A stretch of 64,000 nucleotides of DNA from Pontederia crassipes (lineage: Eukaryota > Streptophyta > Magnoliopsida > Commelinales > Pontederiaceae). The stretch is from assembly GCA_030549335.1 (NCBI GenBank), contig CM060189.1, positions 47,152,917 to 47,216,916 on the forward strand. Direction: 5' to 3'. The position numbers and the translations under genes are program-made. Shown here piece by piece: positions 23,740 to 37,643 of this stretch. The notes beneath the pieces were generated by a model, which searched no databases, had not been told where the DNA came from, and worked only from the letters and a program-made list of their open reading frames with translations. Each line of letters begins with the position of its first letter. Position 1 is the stretch's first letter.

Positions 23740-25709
23740 TTTGCCTATTTCATGGTACAAATAATGAACTCAAATTGTCATGGTGCTGGTCATTAAGAGT
23801 TTGTGGCGACTTTAAAAGAGTATTTGATAGTAGAAAAACCTAGCATTTGCATTGTTTCAAAACCACAAATTAGTGGACAATGAGTAAAGAAAGTATGCCA
23901 ATGATTTCTCAACTTCTTTGTTGTGGGGTGTTTTGGAAAGCATTAAGGTAACACTCACGACCAAGCTATGCTTATGAAAGTTGGCTACAAGGATAAGAAT
24001 TGATTTTTAACTACAGCCTATGCTCGCCCACAAGAAAGTAGTTACGTGATCTATGATAGTTTCTCCAAACCATATCTAGCTCTATGAGTGGAGGATGGGT
24101 TGTAATTGAGGACTTCAATGATACTCTAGAAGCAAATGAGAAGAAAGGGGGTGTGCCCATTGACCAAGACTTCAAAACATGTTTCGAGACTATATGAAAC
24201 TTATAGTTTGTTGGATATAGGAAGAAGTGGACCTAGATACACATAGAGAGGAGGTGTGCGAGAAGATTATGCTCGTGTATTGAAACACTTGGACATGAGA
24301 TTGTGTAATATGGAGTGGAGGCTTCAATTTCATAATGTCGATGTTCAAGTGCTACCTTGCATGAAATCAGACCATCACTAATTCTACTTGATACTAAAGA
24401 TGAGGCTAGAGGTCAAAGAGGTTTGCAACCTTTCATATATAAAGTAGCATGGAATACACATCTTGGATACAAAGAGTTTGTTGAAATGGCATAGAATAAT
24501 GACAAAGTGCTACCAAAAGTCAAAAGATTTTGTTAGAAGGTAAGAACATGGAATTGGACCATTTTTTTGCAATATCTTAAGGTGCAAAGAAAGATTGTTG
24601 GCCTGTCTCAGAGAAATGCAAAAGTCCCTCCACTCTTTGTCAAAAAAATTCCTTGAGAAACTAGACATCGAATTGCAACGTAAGTTGGAGGAAGTCCTTG
24701 TTCAGAAGAAGCTTATGTGGTTTCAAAGTCAAGAACAAATTAGATAGGGGATTGTAACACAAAATTTTTTCATGCCAAGACTATAGCAAAGAGGAAGATG
24801 ATTAAAATTGAATTGCTATAAAGGGATGATGGACATGGATCCATAATGAAGCAGAGTTACAAGGGATGTCCATATCACACTTCCGAAGCTTATATTCTAT
24901 TGACAATTGGGCAACAATAACTATGTGTTCCTAGAACTTCCCAGTAATAACATATTTGGATAATTGAATAGGTCGGTTCTTCTCAAGGAGGTTAAGCAAG
25001 TTCAGTTTGGTGGATAGACTCGCTTACTTTTATAAGTATACTTTGGCGACGCGGGTACTGCAATCTATCCCATTATGCTATGAAGACCTTGAAATATCCT
25101 ATATCAGTGTGTAATGAGTTGGAGAAATATTTTAGAAATTTCATTTGGGGTCATGAAGGAGATTATAAAAAGATACACCTTTGTCAACTAGCATGTCATT
25201 CGCAGCCCAAAGATCGAGGATGCTTGAGACTTTGGAGAATGGAGCTATATAATGATGATATGCTCTCTAAATTAGGATGGGGATTCATGACATATCCAGA
25301 TGCACTTTGGGTCAAGGTACTTAAAGGGAAGTATTCAAAATGAATAGAGTGATTGCAACTTCACTTCTTACGTTCTGACTCGACTTTGGCAGGCCATTAC
25401 TAGGAGTTGGAACAACGTGTCTAGTGGAGCTATGTGGACTATTTTCAATGGAAGGTCAGTCAAATTTTTGGAGGATAAATGGGTAGACGATTGTGTACTC
25501 TCATTGATAATATTATGGTGAGTTGTTTGAAGAATTATTGGATGAACCAATAAGTTACTTTGTGGCATCCGCTAAACTATGGAATTGGGATATTATTGGT
25601 GGTTCATTGAACAACAAAATTTGTATTTGTCTAGCAGCCATAATGACGCCTATAATAGTAGTGATAAAAGATTGTGTCGTGGAGCCTTACAAATTCTAGA
25701 TGCCACACA
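23740..25709 (+). mobile_element. L1-clade LINE, decayed, 5' portion (split by the copia element)
   Basis: Translation from about 23767 gives MNSNCHGAGH, the degenerate start of an ORF2 endonuclease (usual plant form WNCRGAG), then VEKPSICIVSKPQISG, WVVIEDFNDTLEANEKKGG and LPCMKSDHH, all endonuclease landmarks, scattered over shifted frames with stops. The catalytic core of the reverse transcriptase, including the YADD box, is missing: the text passes from pre-RT sequence (about 24950) directly to the post-RT block LQSIPLCYEDLEI / MKTLKYPISVCNELEKYFRN (25080-25343), so an internal deletion of a kilobase or more is likely. The element resumes after the copia insertion at 30709. Confidence 0.8.
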
Positions 25710-25714
25710 GTAGG

Positions 25715-26149
25715 TGATGGGAAAATCCGAGAACAAGAAGAGAAGATCGCAGAGAGATTGCAGAAAAATAGAGGAGACACACGAATTTACCTAGGTTCAC
25801 CCTTGAGATGAGGGCTACGTCTTGCAAAGAGGTTCCACTATATTGTTTAGGTTTACAGCCGCCGCACGGATTACACCAGAAAATTAGGCTATTTAGCCTC
25901 TCCAAACCGAGTTTAAAACCCAAACAACAGAGAAAAAACCTAATCCGAACCACACGGGCCGGCTAAACAAAAGCCCAAAACCCATCTAGGTTTCGGGACC
26001 GCCGTCGGGGGGCGGGGCCCCCCGAACCCCTCCTTTCATTCGTACGCCAGCAGCACTGCTAATTGGGTAATACTCAGATTTTCCTAAGCTCACATGGGCG
26101 AACCCGGTGTGAGAAACAAGAGGTCCTGAAGTATTCACCAACTCTAACA
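25715..26149 (-). repeat. 3' LTR of the copia element
   Basis: This 435-bp LTR is the downstream one in element orientation, next to the purine tract at 26150-26160. It shares the CGGGGGGCGGGGCC block and both ends with its partner at 30267-30703. Confidence 0.93.
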
Positions 26150-29100
26150 TTCTCCCACTTGGTGGATACTTCACACCAATGAGAGCCTTGCCAGCAACAT
26201 TCTTCTTCAATCCGATAGCAGTAGAGCACCACTCGAACTTTGCACCTGTAACTGCTTTAGTCAGAAAATCAGAACTATTCTTTGTTGTATCAATCTTTTC
26301 AAGCTGAACCTCTTTCTTTTCCACATTTTCCCAAATGAAATGGTATTGGATGTCAATATGCTTTGTGCGTGAGTGAAATGCAAGATTCTTAGCTAACTGA
26401 ATAGCATCTTGATTATCACATCTCACATCTATGGCATCTTGCTCAAATCCGAGCTCCAAGCACAACCGCCGTAGCCATATGGCCTCCTTTGCAGCATGAG
26501 TAAGAGTCATATATTCAGCTTCTGTAGAAGAAAGTGCTACCACGCTTTGTCTCTTGCTCATCCAACTTAGTGCAGCCCCAAATAATGTAAAAATATATCC
26601 GTTAGTGGACTGTCTACTATTAATGTCTCCACTCCAATCAGCATCTACATGGCCTACAATATCAAGTTTCTTTTCTTTTCTCGCACTTTCAAAGCACAAA
26701 GCAAAATTTGAAGTTTCACGAAGGTACCTGAAAACTCTCTTGATAGCATTCCAATGTTCCCTGCCTGGGTTAGACATATACCGACTCAAGACTCCCACTG
26801 CTTGGGCTATATCTGAACGCGTGCACACCATGGCGTACATCAAGCTGCTCACTGCACTTGCATATGGCACACAGTCCATCTCTTCGGCTTCTTCATCCGT
26901 CTTCGGGCATTGCTCTGCAGAAAGTTTGGTTCCTAGAGATATAGGAATACCCACTGGCTTGCAGTCCGACATGTTAAATTTCTTCAACACTTCTTTTATG
27001 TACTTCTCATGTCCTAGCCACAACTTTCGCTTCTGACGATCTCTTCTAATCTGCATACCCAAAATAAAATTCGCTGGCCCCAAGTCTATCATCTCAAACT
27101 TCTTGACCAACAAATTCTTCACTGAATTCACCATCTTCATACTGTTTCCAATCAGTAACATGTCATCCACATACAGTGTAAGAATGACAAACTGATCTCC
27201 AACTCTCCACGTAAACACAATGATCTGAATCTGAACGTACAAACTTGAGTTCGATCATGTACGTATCAAACTTCTGGTACCACATCCTTGGCGACTGCTT
27301 CAATCCATACAAAGACTTCTTCAATTTGCACACCAATTTCTCTTTACCTTGAACTTCAAAGTCTTCTAGTTGCCTCATATATATCTCTTCCTCCAAGTCC
27401 CCATGAAGGAATGACATCTTCATATCCATCTGCTCTACCTCAAGATTATATGCTGCTGCCAGAGATAGAACAAATCTGATCGAAGTCATTTTCGCCACGG
27501 GAGAGAAAATCTCATCATAGTCGACTCCCTCAACCTGAGAGTACCCTTTAGCTACCAGTCTTGCTTTGTACTTCTCCACAGTCCCATCCAGTTTTAGCTT
27601 TCGCTTGAATACACATTTGCAATCAATTGCTTTTCTATCCTTAGGCAATTGACACAAGCTCCATGTTTCATTCTTATCCAGTGATTGCATCTCATCTGCC
27701 ATAGCAAGCTCCCACTGATTTGCATCATCCATAGACCTTGCATCTTTTACAGAACTAGGTTCTTCTCCGATGATGCTCAAAGCATGAAACGAACTCAGAG
27801 CACTAAGAGAGTATCTCAAAGGTGCTCTTCTTTCTCGTGTCGATCTCCTGAGAACTGGTATGGTAGTACCAATATCTAGATCTTTATCTGAATCTGCATC
27901 TTCAACTTCATTAACCGAGTTCTCTTGATCCGGTTCTGTAACAGACTCAACTGAAGTATTTTGTGCATCCACCTCTGAAGTTTCAGAATCAGAATCTTCT
28001 TCAAGCACTACCACTTTCTTAGGTTCATCACATTTTTTATCTTCAACTTGGGAACGTGATTCACGGAAAACAACATCCCTGCTGTAAACAATAGTCATTG
28101 ACTTTGGATTCCACAGTTTGTAGCCCTTGATTCCTTCCTTGTATCCGACAAATATGTTCTTTTCAGATTTACTGTCAAGCTTACCCCGCTTTTCCTTGGG
28201 TATATGAACATATGCGTCACATCCGAACACCCGAACATGAGACAAATTTGGCTTCTTCTCAAATATTGCCTCATAAGGTGTCTGATCCTTCACTGATGAG
28301 GTCGGTGAGCGGTTTTTCAGGTAGTTTGTTGTGGCTACAGCTTCTGCCCAAAATTCTTGCCCCAATTCAGTCCAACTCAGCATATATCTGACCTTCTCTA
28401 TGAGTGACCGATTTAATTTTTCAGCTACTCCATTCTGCTCAGGTGTATATGGAGTTGTCTTCTGCCTAGCAATACCATTGTCCACGCAGAACTGCTCAAA
28501 CTTATCTGAACAAAATTCACCTCCATTATCTGTACGAAGGACCTTGATCTTGCAGCTCAATTGATTTCCCACCAAAACTTTAAATTCTCGAAACTTATCG
28601 AATACATCTGATTTATTCTTGATAAAATAAATCCAACTGTATCTCGAAAAATCATCTATAAAAGAAATATAGTACCTGGACCCTCCAATAGATGGAGTCG
28701 GAGTTGGTCCAAAGACATCACTATGAATCAGTTCGAGAATCTTCGTTGCTCTTGAACATGTGTGTTGAAAACTGACTCGGTTCTGTTTTCATGGAGGTAA
28801 TGTTCACAGAACCTGAAGCCCACAGAACAATCTGGAACTCCTTCTACCATCTGACTTGATGCTATAGTGGAGAGTCCTTTTTCACTAATATGGCCTAATC
28901 TCCGATGCCACATCATAGATTTGTTGTCTTCATCTTCTTTGGCCTCTTCAGAAATAAATCCGCAGCCCACAGATATTGTCTCTCCGAGCAACTTGTACAA
29001 CGTGCCATAGCGAACCCCTCGTGCAATTACAATCGACCCTCTGATCATCTTGCACGAATCCTTGTCGTAACTGAATATAACACCCGAGTCAGCCATTGTA

Positions 29101-30266
29101 CCAACAGATAATAAACTCCTGCTCATAAGTAGTATATGTATCACATCTGGTAGAGTCTTCACCGTGCCATCATTCATCCTCAACTTCACCCTGCCACGTC
29201 CAACAATCTGAACCGCAGTGTTATCTCCGAGCATGACATCCCCACCATTATACTCCTCATATTCACAAAACTAGTGTCTATGAGGTGTCGTGGTATGAAG
29301 CACCAGTATCGATGAGCCAGACATCCTTATCTGACTGTACCATACATGCAGAAACCACATACATATCTCCTGCCTCAATCTCCTTTTTGTCCGAGGTTGA
29401 CTCAGCTTCTTTCTTATGAACCGGCTTGTTTTTGCAATCTCGATTCAGATGGCCCCACTCTTGACATCTCCAGCATTGCACCTTCTTATCCTTACTCTTC
29501 GAATGCCCACGAGATTTGGATCTCCCTCTCTGATTTTGATTCCTTTCTGGTTGCCTTCCTCTGGCCGCCAGCGCCTCTTTACCAGAACTTGCCGATCCCT
29601 TTCTTCGTATTTTCTCTTATAACAAGGCAGCACATACACTTTCATACGAAAGTTCTTTATCCCCGCCACCAATCACGACAATCAGATTGTCCCATGAATC
29701 CGGTAGCGAACCGAGCAATGTTATTGCCTTATCGTCATCTTGAAACTTAACACCGATTGATACAAGTTGACTGATCACCGTGTTAAAGTTATAAAGATGA
29801 GTAGAAAACGAGTCATCCTCCTGCATCCGAAGATTGTACAATTTCTTCCTCAGAAATAACTTGTTAACCAACGACTTACTTTGATATAGAGATTCCAACT
29901 TCCTCCATAGATCTCTGGCTGTAGGTTCGCTCATCACATTCGTAAGAATTGAATCCGCGAGACAAAGCCGAATCAAACCCTTCGCCTTTCTATCAATCCG
30001 ATCCCACTCTTCGATCGCCTTTGGATCTGCCTGACTGGAGGAAGCCGTATCTGAAGCCTTCGCCGCATCTGTAACTATCACCGCTTCTTTGCCTGGCCTC
30101 TCCTTCTCGATTGCCGTCCAAAGATCTCGATCACAGAGAAGATCCTCCATCTTCATCTTTCAGAAATCAAATCGTGTTCCATCAAATTTTTCTATCTCGA
30201 TTCGCGACCCTCCTGACATCTCGAATAAACCCTAATTCCTCGAACAACCTGTGCTCTGATACCAAT

Positions 30267-30703
30267 TGATTTGAAAATCCGAGAACAAGGAGAGAAGATC
30301 GTAGAAAGATTGCAGAAAAATAGAGGAGACACACGAATTTACTCAGGTTCACCCTTGAGATGAGGGCTACGTCCTGCAAAGAGGTTCCATCATATCGTTT
30401 AGGTTTACAGCCGTCACATGGATTACACCAGAAAATTAGGCTATTAATAGCCTCTCCAAATCGGGTTTAAAACCCAAACAAACAGAGAAAAAACCTAATC
30501 CGAACCACACGGGCCGGCTAAAAAAAAGTCCAAAACCCGTCTAGGTTTCAGGACCGCCGTCGGGGGGCGGGGCCCCCCGAACCCCCCTTTCATTCGTACG
30601 CCAGCAGCACTGCTAATTGGGTAATACTCAAATTTCTCTAAGCTCACGTGGGCGAACCCGGTGTGAGAAACAAGGGGTTCTGAAGTATTCACCAACTCTA
30701 ACA
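30267..30703 (-). repeat. 5' LTR of the copia element
   Basis: This 437-bp LTR is upstream in element orientation and is followed by the tRNA-iMet primer site after a two-base spacer. Confidence 0.93.
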
Positions 30704-30708
30704 GTAGG

Positions 30709-31640
30709 ATCAACATATCATACATTAACTCAAGATGCATGGACAAATTAAGTTGTCATATGACACTATGTTTGGAAGTGGAAGGGGCCTCAGCACATCC
30801 AAAGTTTTCTATAGCTTGCGGTACATGATAAACTCCTAACAAACATGTATAAAACACGAAGCATTCTTTTTTATAACGACATGTGTACTAAGTGTGGGGT
30901 TACTAGAGAGTTCTCCTTGCATGTTTTGCGAGATTGTGAAGTTGCAAAGGCATATATGGGATCAATTAGTACCCTTAGCTCAACAGACAAGGTTCTATGA
31001 CGCACCATTGACTAAATGGGTGCTATATAATCTTAGGTCCAAATTGTTGTGCATGATTGTAGTTGGACAACTATTTTTTGTACATGAGTGTGGATGCTTT
31101 GGCGCCTGTAAAATCAAGAATTCTTCGATATAGGCTTTCAACGACCATCAAATGCAAGAAATAAAATTTTGCATATCACTAGAGAATTTGAGCAAGGGTT
31201 TATGTTATCGCAACAAAAGCTCTCTTTGACATGGAAGACCAAGTGGGTGTGGTGATATCCTCCTCATACGAATTGGGTTAAACTCAATACTGATGGATCC
31301 TCGTGTGGAAATCCTAAAGGTGCAGGAGTAGTTAGAATTATTAGAAATGAACAATGGAGATGGTTAAGTGGCTTTATACATCATATTGGCATAGCCAAAG
31401 CCATGACAGTAGAGACATGGGCAATGTAGCTGGGGCTACTCCGTGAATTTGCATAGTAGAGAGGACACAAACAAGTTATTCTTAAATTGGATTCTAAAAT
31501 GGTGAACGAGATGTTGAAGGAGAGTTGCAGACATACACTACAAATTCGTAACATGCCTTTATTTATCAAGAACTTGCTACCTTTAAAATTTTTTGGTTTG
31601 GCCCCGTCCTCCTTTGCTTGCTATTTATAAATATCGGAGG
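30709..31640 (+). mobile_element. L1-clade LINE, 3' portion (zinc-binding and RNase H regions)
   Basis: This continues the LINE interrupted by the copia insertion; removing the copia and one GTAGG copy restores continuity. TRESSPCMFCEI (about 30898-30940) and IWDQLVPLAQQTRFYDAPL are the zinc-binding region of plant LINE ORF2. WVKLNTDGSSCGNPKGAGVV (about 31260-31330) followed by VILKLDSKMVNEMLKE is a plant LINE RNase H domain. Several stops are present. The 3' end lies somewhere after 31600; no poly(A) tail or target duplication could be fixed. Confidence 0.8.
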
Positions 31641-34600
31641 CCCTTAACTTCACAAGTAAATAAACGAATAGTCCCTCGGTGCCACGCGGCTTACCCTTCG
31701 GGAAGGTTGAAGTGAAGCATACATATAGAAAAGGTAATTATTGTATTGATTGGTTGGTTTGGCTTGCCATCAACTTTGATATATGAACACAACAACTAGA
31801 GGCACCTCCTTATGGACTTAATCCGCTCATTTTGAGTGACACCATTAGGGCTCCCATACTTCTGTCTTTATAGTTTTTTAATTTAAATTTCTATCGAGCA
31901 CACACTAACATTATGTAAAATAGGTATCGAGGATTATGAAAACAAATAATGAAATTGACAGGAGCGAAGAGATGAATGGAGATGATGTCACGCTCTTATA
32001 TATATCTCGTAGATGATTTTTTGAAATTGTGAAAAGATCATTAACCCCTGTCTTAGATGCTTTAAAGTCGTAGTCTTCCTTTGCTTATTTCATACGACTT
32101 TAAGACGTCTAAGGCAGGAGATATAATGGTCTTTTCACAAATATAAAAAAAATCAAAGTTAATCGAGAAGTTGACGAAATTGGACGGAAGGATCAAATTG
32201 AAAAAATCGCGATAATTTAGGGACCCAAAAAATAAAGTTCATAATTTGGAATTAGATCTGGAAAATGATGATTATTTAGGGATGGTTTTAGGAAATAACC
32301 TTAAATTCAACACTAAATAAAAAATGATATATTATAAATTTTTTCTACACTAATAATATTTAAGAATACAAAAAATAATATAAGAAATGTTAGAAATAAA
32401 TATGATATTTATTTAAAAAATAAATATTTATAATAAACAAAAAGGGTTAGTAATAATAATATTATAAAAAATAAAAGGAATGTAATTCTCACATAATTTA
32501 GAATGAAATATTTTATATTTTATATAAAAGAATTCATGAATCATGAGTGTGTACTATTAAGATCGCAAGTAACTCTAATATATTTTATCACAAGATAAAT
32601 AAGTCTAATAATTATGTTAAAAATATATAAAACGAAGAGTTGGCCCACTTGGGCATCAATAGTACATTACATTTCAAAAACCATCTAAACACTTGTTCCT
32701 ACTCTCTCTTTACACGTATTTATAGAGTGGCATACATTAAAATGATTAGGAGGTGTATAGTATGATTTCTAAGAATATTCGTGAACCTTTTTATATTTCA
32801 GTTTTATTTATTTATTTTTTTCACAATATAAGTATCAAATTATCTTTCTCGTGTTTAAAACATTATTTTATATAGTTATTACAACTGTATAAACAATCAA
32901 ATCTAAAATAACACTGATAATTATAATTAGAATTAACAATATCATAAATTAGGATTTAAATATAATTTTTTATTTATTCTGATTTATTAGAGAGCTGACT
33001 CCTTGCATATTTTATTTATTCTGATTTATTTGAGAGCTGACCCGTTGCACATTATACATTTTAATTAAGAAGTAGAAGTATTTTAATCAGGTGGGATCAT
33101 GGATACCATTAACTATACATAAATTTCTAATATTTAATATCTGCATAACTGCATAGAGTTATCATAACTATTTAATAATTTTAAAAATATTATATATTTA
33201 ATTTGGTAACCGAATGTCTCTCGTAGTAGTTTAAAAATTATCTTGGTAACTAACTAACTTTCCAATTAACTATTATTTAAATATAAAGCTATGACATTTT
33301 ATAACTAAATTTATTAAATACAACAATTTTATTTTTTTTCTTAAAAATTAATAATGCTAACACCTATAAGTGTCTTAAAAGTAGGTTACAGTGGCACGTT
33401 TTTCTTGATACTCAACATGAGTTCATGAAAATTAGAGATAAAAAATAAATATAAATAGTAAAGAAATATAAAGATTAAGATATATTTAATAAATATGGTC
33501 CAACTTGTGATATAATGTATTTGCACTCGTAAAAAAAATCTTTCGACTTCACAGGTAATCTATATCATAGATACCAAAAGAAGTAATGTGCGAGAATAAT
33601 ATACTTTAGAAATACATGCATAAGTTTAATTATTTTGCAGCTGTTCTTGTTGAAGATGACCTCAGAAGAAGAAAGCAAGGTGAAACTTGATAAGATCGGA
33701 TGGAATACAGGCATGGGTTGGCCATTTTCCTCACGTTGTAGAAATTGTGGCACTGAGTTTATTGCACTTTCACTTTCAAACGGATATTGATAATGATTTC
33801 TACATCTATATACTATGCAAACCGACAATTTAACTTCTGGCATGTTCAGATAATTGATGATCAATATTCTAAAATATAATAAACCATAATATTGTACTTC
33901 ACTAAAGACATAAAAAATTTATGATAAAACATATCTCATTGAATAAAGTCACTAAAAGGAATCCAAACATGTAAACAAATAGGATAATGATTACAGAGAA
34001 TTAAATAATATTATAGAACTAAATAATAATATCATCATTCTCAAACAATTTAGAAAGGAATCCAAATATCACGGGCGAAAATTTGGGCGAAAAATGCTGA
34101 GAGAACATGGTTATAGAAATAGTACTATGGTCAGAAACTAAGTAGCAAAGTGGATAAGACAAATACGAAATGATCTCTTTTATAACTATAAAAAATTAAA
34201 ACCGTTTGGTAACTGCATATGCAGTTAATCTCTGATAAGAAATTAATATTTATAGCAAATTATTAGATATAGTTCTAAATAGTGGTTATTAAAATTATTC
34301 GGTATCCGACGATGAAATTAATCTGTGATAAAAATTAAATACTTTATTATATATATATTATTCTACTAAATTTTATTTCTATTATAATATATGTTGAAAA
34401 TGTATTAAGAATTGTAATTAATTCATTTAATCAGGAAATAAGTTTCAGTTTATTTTATTCTCAATATCAGTGACTTTACAAAGCATATGATAGAACCTAT
34501 CTATATAAAATTAACACCGGTTATATGATTATATTTTTTAGTTTACTTTATTTTTTATTTTAGTCTAATCTTAATTGCATACGTAATTTACTATATTATG

Positions 34601-35188
34601 GATAAGTATTATATTACTATAAATCCTAGTTACTATACAACCATATACATAGAAAAGTTATATAGTTATTATAACCGCATAGATAATAAAATTTTAAAAT
34701 TATTATATTTCATAATCATAGTTATTTAATTTTTTAAAATTTATAATTAATATTTAAGGACACTTATCAATACATCCTTATGTCAAGTGTCAACTTCTCC
34801 TTGCAAATTTCCTTGCTTTTACTATAGTATAGATATTTTATCAAAATCAATATTCTACCAACCTCACCTATTAACTTTTTGTCCATTTTGTTGATCGCGA
34901 ACGGTAGGAAGGAACCCAACGAACAGGCTTCGTGGTTCCTTCCTCGTGTACTTCCACAAGAACTTTTGCCCAAGTTTTTTTTATTATTGCAAAGTACTGC
35001 TACTAATCACAAGCTAACTTAATTAACATTGCCAAGCTTAAATAATAGGATCCATGGCGGAGTCCAAAATTAACTTAGCTTTAATTAACGAACGAATATA
35101 AATTTTATGGACGACTAATTAATTTAAGGAGATATAGTCGAAATCGAAAGATATATATCTTATTATATATGTTTAATGAAAAAGACTC
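31641..35188. other. AT-rich spacer with one small foldback and one tandem duplication
   Basis: No gene is supported. A hairpin-like element has arms at about 32012-32073 and 32093-32158 (both with TTGTGAAAAGA and CTTTAAAGTCG or close variants). A unit of about 42 bp containing TTTATTCTGATTTATT and GAGAGCTGACYCSTTGCA is duplicated at about 32968-33052. The frames at 33565-33864 and 34767-34973 have no family resemblance. Confidence 0.5.
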
Positions 35189-35580
35189 GGGATTTCTTTC
35201 TTTGACCTCTCCCCAATTATGAATTTTTTTCTCGTCTATCCACGACTTTCATATTTTCCGCATACTTTTCTAAACTTGCCATTTTTTCATTTAGGCTCAT
35301 CCATTAACCTCTATTAACTTTTTCGTTAATTTTCATTATTTTAATTTATAAAATGACCCAAGTGTCCTCCCGCATTTAGTTTAACAAAAAAGGGAGCTTA
35401 CTTACTTAAATTGTGCAAAATTTAATCATTTTTTAAATCAAAATAATAAAAATTGACGGAAATAACAGAGGTAAACGAACGGACCTAAGTGAAAAAAGTG
35501 ATACAATTTAAGAGAGGTCTGCAGAAAATGTAAAAGTAGGAAAAAATTTATAGTTCAGCGGAAGTAAGAGGAAAAAATCC
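35189..35580. mobile_element. MITE with long inverted repeats
   Basis: Arms of about 150-170 bp are diverged inverted copies: left GATTTCTTTC, TATTTTCCGCATACTTT, TTTTTTCATTTAGG, CCTCTATTAA; the inverted right arm carries the same blocks with changes. The flanks AAGACTC (left) and AAGACCC (right) look like a decayed target duplication. No coding capacity. The superfamily is uncertain, perhaps Mutator-type. Confidence 0.65.
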
Positions 35581-36814
35581 AAGACCCACTTTTTGAAAGT
35601 AAAAGGAACTCAGTAGTTTATCATTCGGTTCGGCTTTAATTTCTTCCAAATGATCAATGTTCCAATTTTGTAAGGTGACCCTTTTTTCTACACGAGGATA
35701 TTGCAACCCAACAATCCAAATTGGGTCTCCGTCTGTTGATGACATGTTTGTTAATTGATTTGAACAACTAATTCGATGACGAGTCGTTCAATTTTCTTGT
35801 GTCCGGAAACGCATGCTGGACCAAATCCTTTGGAACGTTCTTCTCATTTTATGAATTTACTGCTTATGGTCCTTATTTTCCTACTCATGGAATTTGGACA
35901 TTAATAAAACTTATTGGAAGAAAAAAATGGGCTTATATTTTGAATTGATATAAGCCACTTATAAGTTAGTTTAAAAAAAATTCAACATTTGGTAACTTAA
36001 AAATATCACTGAAATTAATAAAATATTTATCAGATCTTCATCTTATCAGTTGGTCCCTCTATTTTATCTTACAATGTAAAAAATTATTAAAAGAAAAAAT
36101 GGGCTAATTATTGAAGTGAAAATAATGGTGACCTATATATATATATATATATATATAATGATATAATTATATATTTTACTATTTTAATTGTTTGTTTGAT
36201 TTTTGAAGGAGACATGATTGGATGTGTTTACAAAGCTGACCACCTCCACAAAGATTCGTCAAAAGGTTTAGGTGAATTTGTCATACTCAAATAGTCCTTT
36301 TCATTATTTATTTATATATATATATTTTGGTCAAACTCCTCGTAAAAAAAATGATATTAGAGTACTAAATGGGAGTGAGTCACTTGTAAGCATATTGTTA
36401 AAAAACAAAATTCCCCGTAAGGGCGTATTGTAAAAATTGATATAAAGAAAACAAAATTAAACTCTTGAAGTTAGGAAATGAGTTAACTATTTTAACACTC
36501 CATGCCAAGTTAATCAAGTACTATTAATCATGTGCAGCATGTTTAAATAAAAAGATCCAACTTTCGTAGTCATGACTTAGTAGTCATGACTCATGAGTTT
36601 CTGTTTCGTTGAAAAGTGATCATTTTTAGTGACCTAGTAGTAAGCACGAGGTGACATATCTGTTGTCCAAATAAACCCCCACTTTGGCTCTCATTAATTA
36701 TTCACATAATAAGATTTGTAAATTCCAAGAAATAATAAATATTTTGGAAAATAAAGTTTGGGCTAAGTAATTCTTGCAAAAGAAAACAACAGTACATTAT
36801 ATATATATATATAT
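35581..36814. other. AT-rich spacer with (TA)n tracts
   Basis: Simple (TA)n runs lie at about 36136-36158, 36312-36325 and 36797-36814. Nothing else recognised. Confidence 0.5.
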
Positions 36815-37643
36815 GGGATTAATGAAAGTGTAACCCTCTTGGGTGAACATGATGCAGCACCCTAATCTCAACCGTCCGATTTGGATTAAGGGTCCAGATC
36901 ATTTTACAATTTTTTCTCTCTCTACTCTCTCTCTCTCTTCTCTCAGCGGTGGTCGGCAATAGGACGATGTCGGTCGATGGCGGATGGCGGACGACAGAGG
37001 AAAAGAGGGGCGACGCAGGGCGGGGCGCGGCGAATGGTGGGGGAAGAGAGGGGCGCCGTGGGGCAGGCGTGGATCGACGAGGAAGAAGGGCGGGCGGCAC
37101 GGATTGACGGGTGACATGAATCGACGAGGAAGAGAGGGGATCTAGCTCGACAAGATTGACGGGTGACGCGAATCGACGAGGAAGAGAGGGGATCTAGCTC
37201 GACGATGGGGGCGGATCGGTGGATCGATGCGAAACTAGGGATTGACGGCGAGAGAGGGGATCGATGGAGAGAGAGGTGTGAATCGATGGCGAGAGAGGTG
37301 CGGATCGATGGAGAGAGAGGGGCGGATCGATGGCGAGAGAGGTGCGGATCGGCGGCTTGTGTGCTCGCGGGGGCAACGTTGATTGGCAGGAACGGCGAGG
37401 ACACACTTGAACAGCGCTCGGAGATCGAGGCCGACGGCGGTGATCGGTGATGCTCGAAAGTCGACGGCGATTGCAGGAACGACGAGCATGAGAGAGAGAA
37501 GAGGGAGAGGAAATTATGGGGAGGATTCATGCTCAAGAGAGAGAAGAGAGGGGAAATGATCTGTATCCTTAATCTAAATCGGACGTCTCTGATTAGGATG
37601 TTGCCCCATGTTTCACCCAAGAGGGGTTACACTTCCATTAATC
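36815..37643. mobile_element. TIR element of the (TA)n-associated family, member 1
   Basis: The left end reads GGGATTAATGAAAGTGTAAC and the inverted right end GATTAATGGAAGTGTAACCC; similarity extends about 95 bp (CCGTCCGATTTGGATTAAG against CGTCCGATTTAGATTAAG). The left flank is a (TA)n tract; the right flank is not. The core is GC-rich and made of internal tandem repeats: a unit of about 52 bp at 37102-37203 and 24-25 bp units built on GATCGATGGMGAGAGAGG at about 37237-37350. Frames through it code only for simple Arg/Ser/Pro-rich text, which I regard as non-genic. Confidence 0.78.

Larger units (their letters stand above)
25715..30703 (-). mobile_element. Ty1/copia LTR retrotransposon, fossil, nested in the LINE
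   Basis: A 4,989-bp copia element reads leftwards. It has LTRs of 435-437 bp at 25715-26149 and 30267-30703, both TG...CA, and a 5-bp target duplication GTAGG (25710-25714 and 30704-30708). The primer site TGGTATCAGAGC (tRNA-iMet) is at 30253-30264; a purine tract AAGTGGGAGAA precedes the 3' LTR. Parts in order: gag with a CCHC zinc knuckle (about 29.4-30.16 kb), protease with DTGA (about 29.3 kb), integrase, reverse transcriptase and RNase H (to about 26.2 kb), the copia order. The integrase end suggests a Tork-like lineage, with low certainty. The coding region is broken, with about four interruptions. The LTRs differ at roughly 25-30 positions (hand count, about 6%), implying an insertion of a few million years at usual grass rates. 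Confidence 0.95.

Noticed and set aside
36943-37620. 225-codon Ser/Pro-rich minus-strand frame
   Set aside because: Produced by minisatellite repeats inside the TIR element at 36815-37643.
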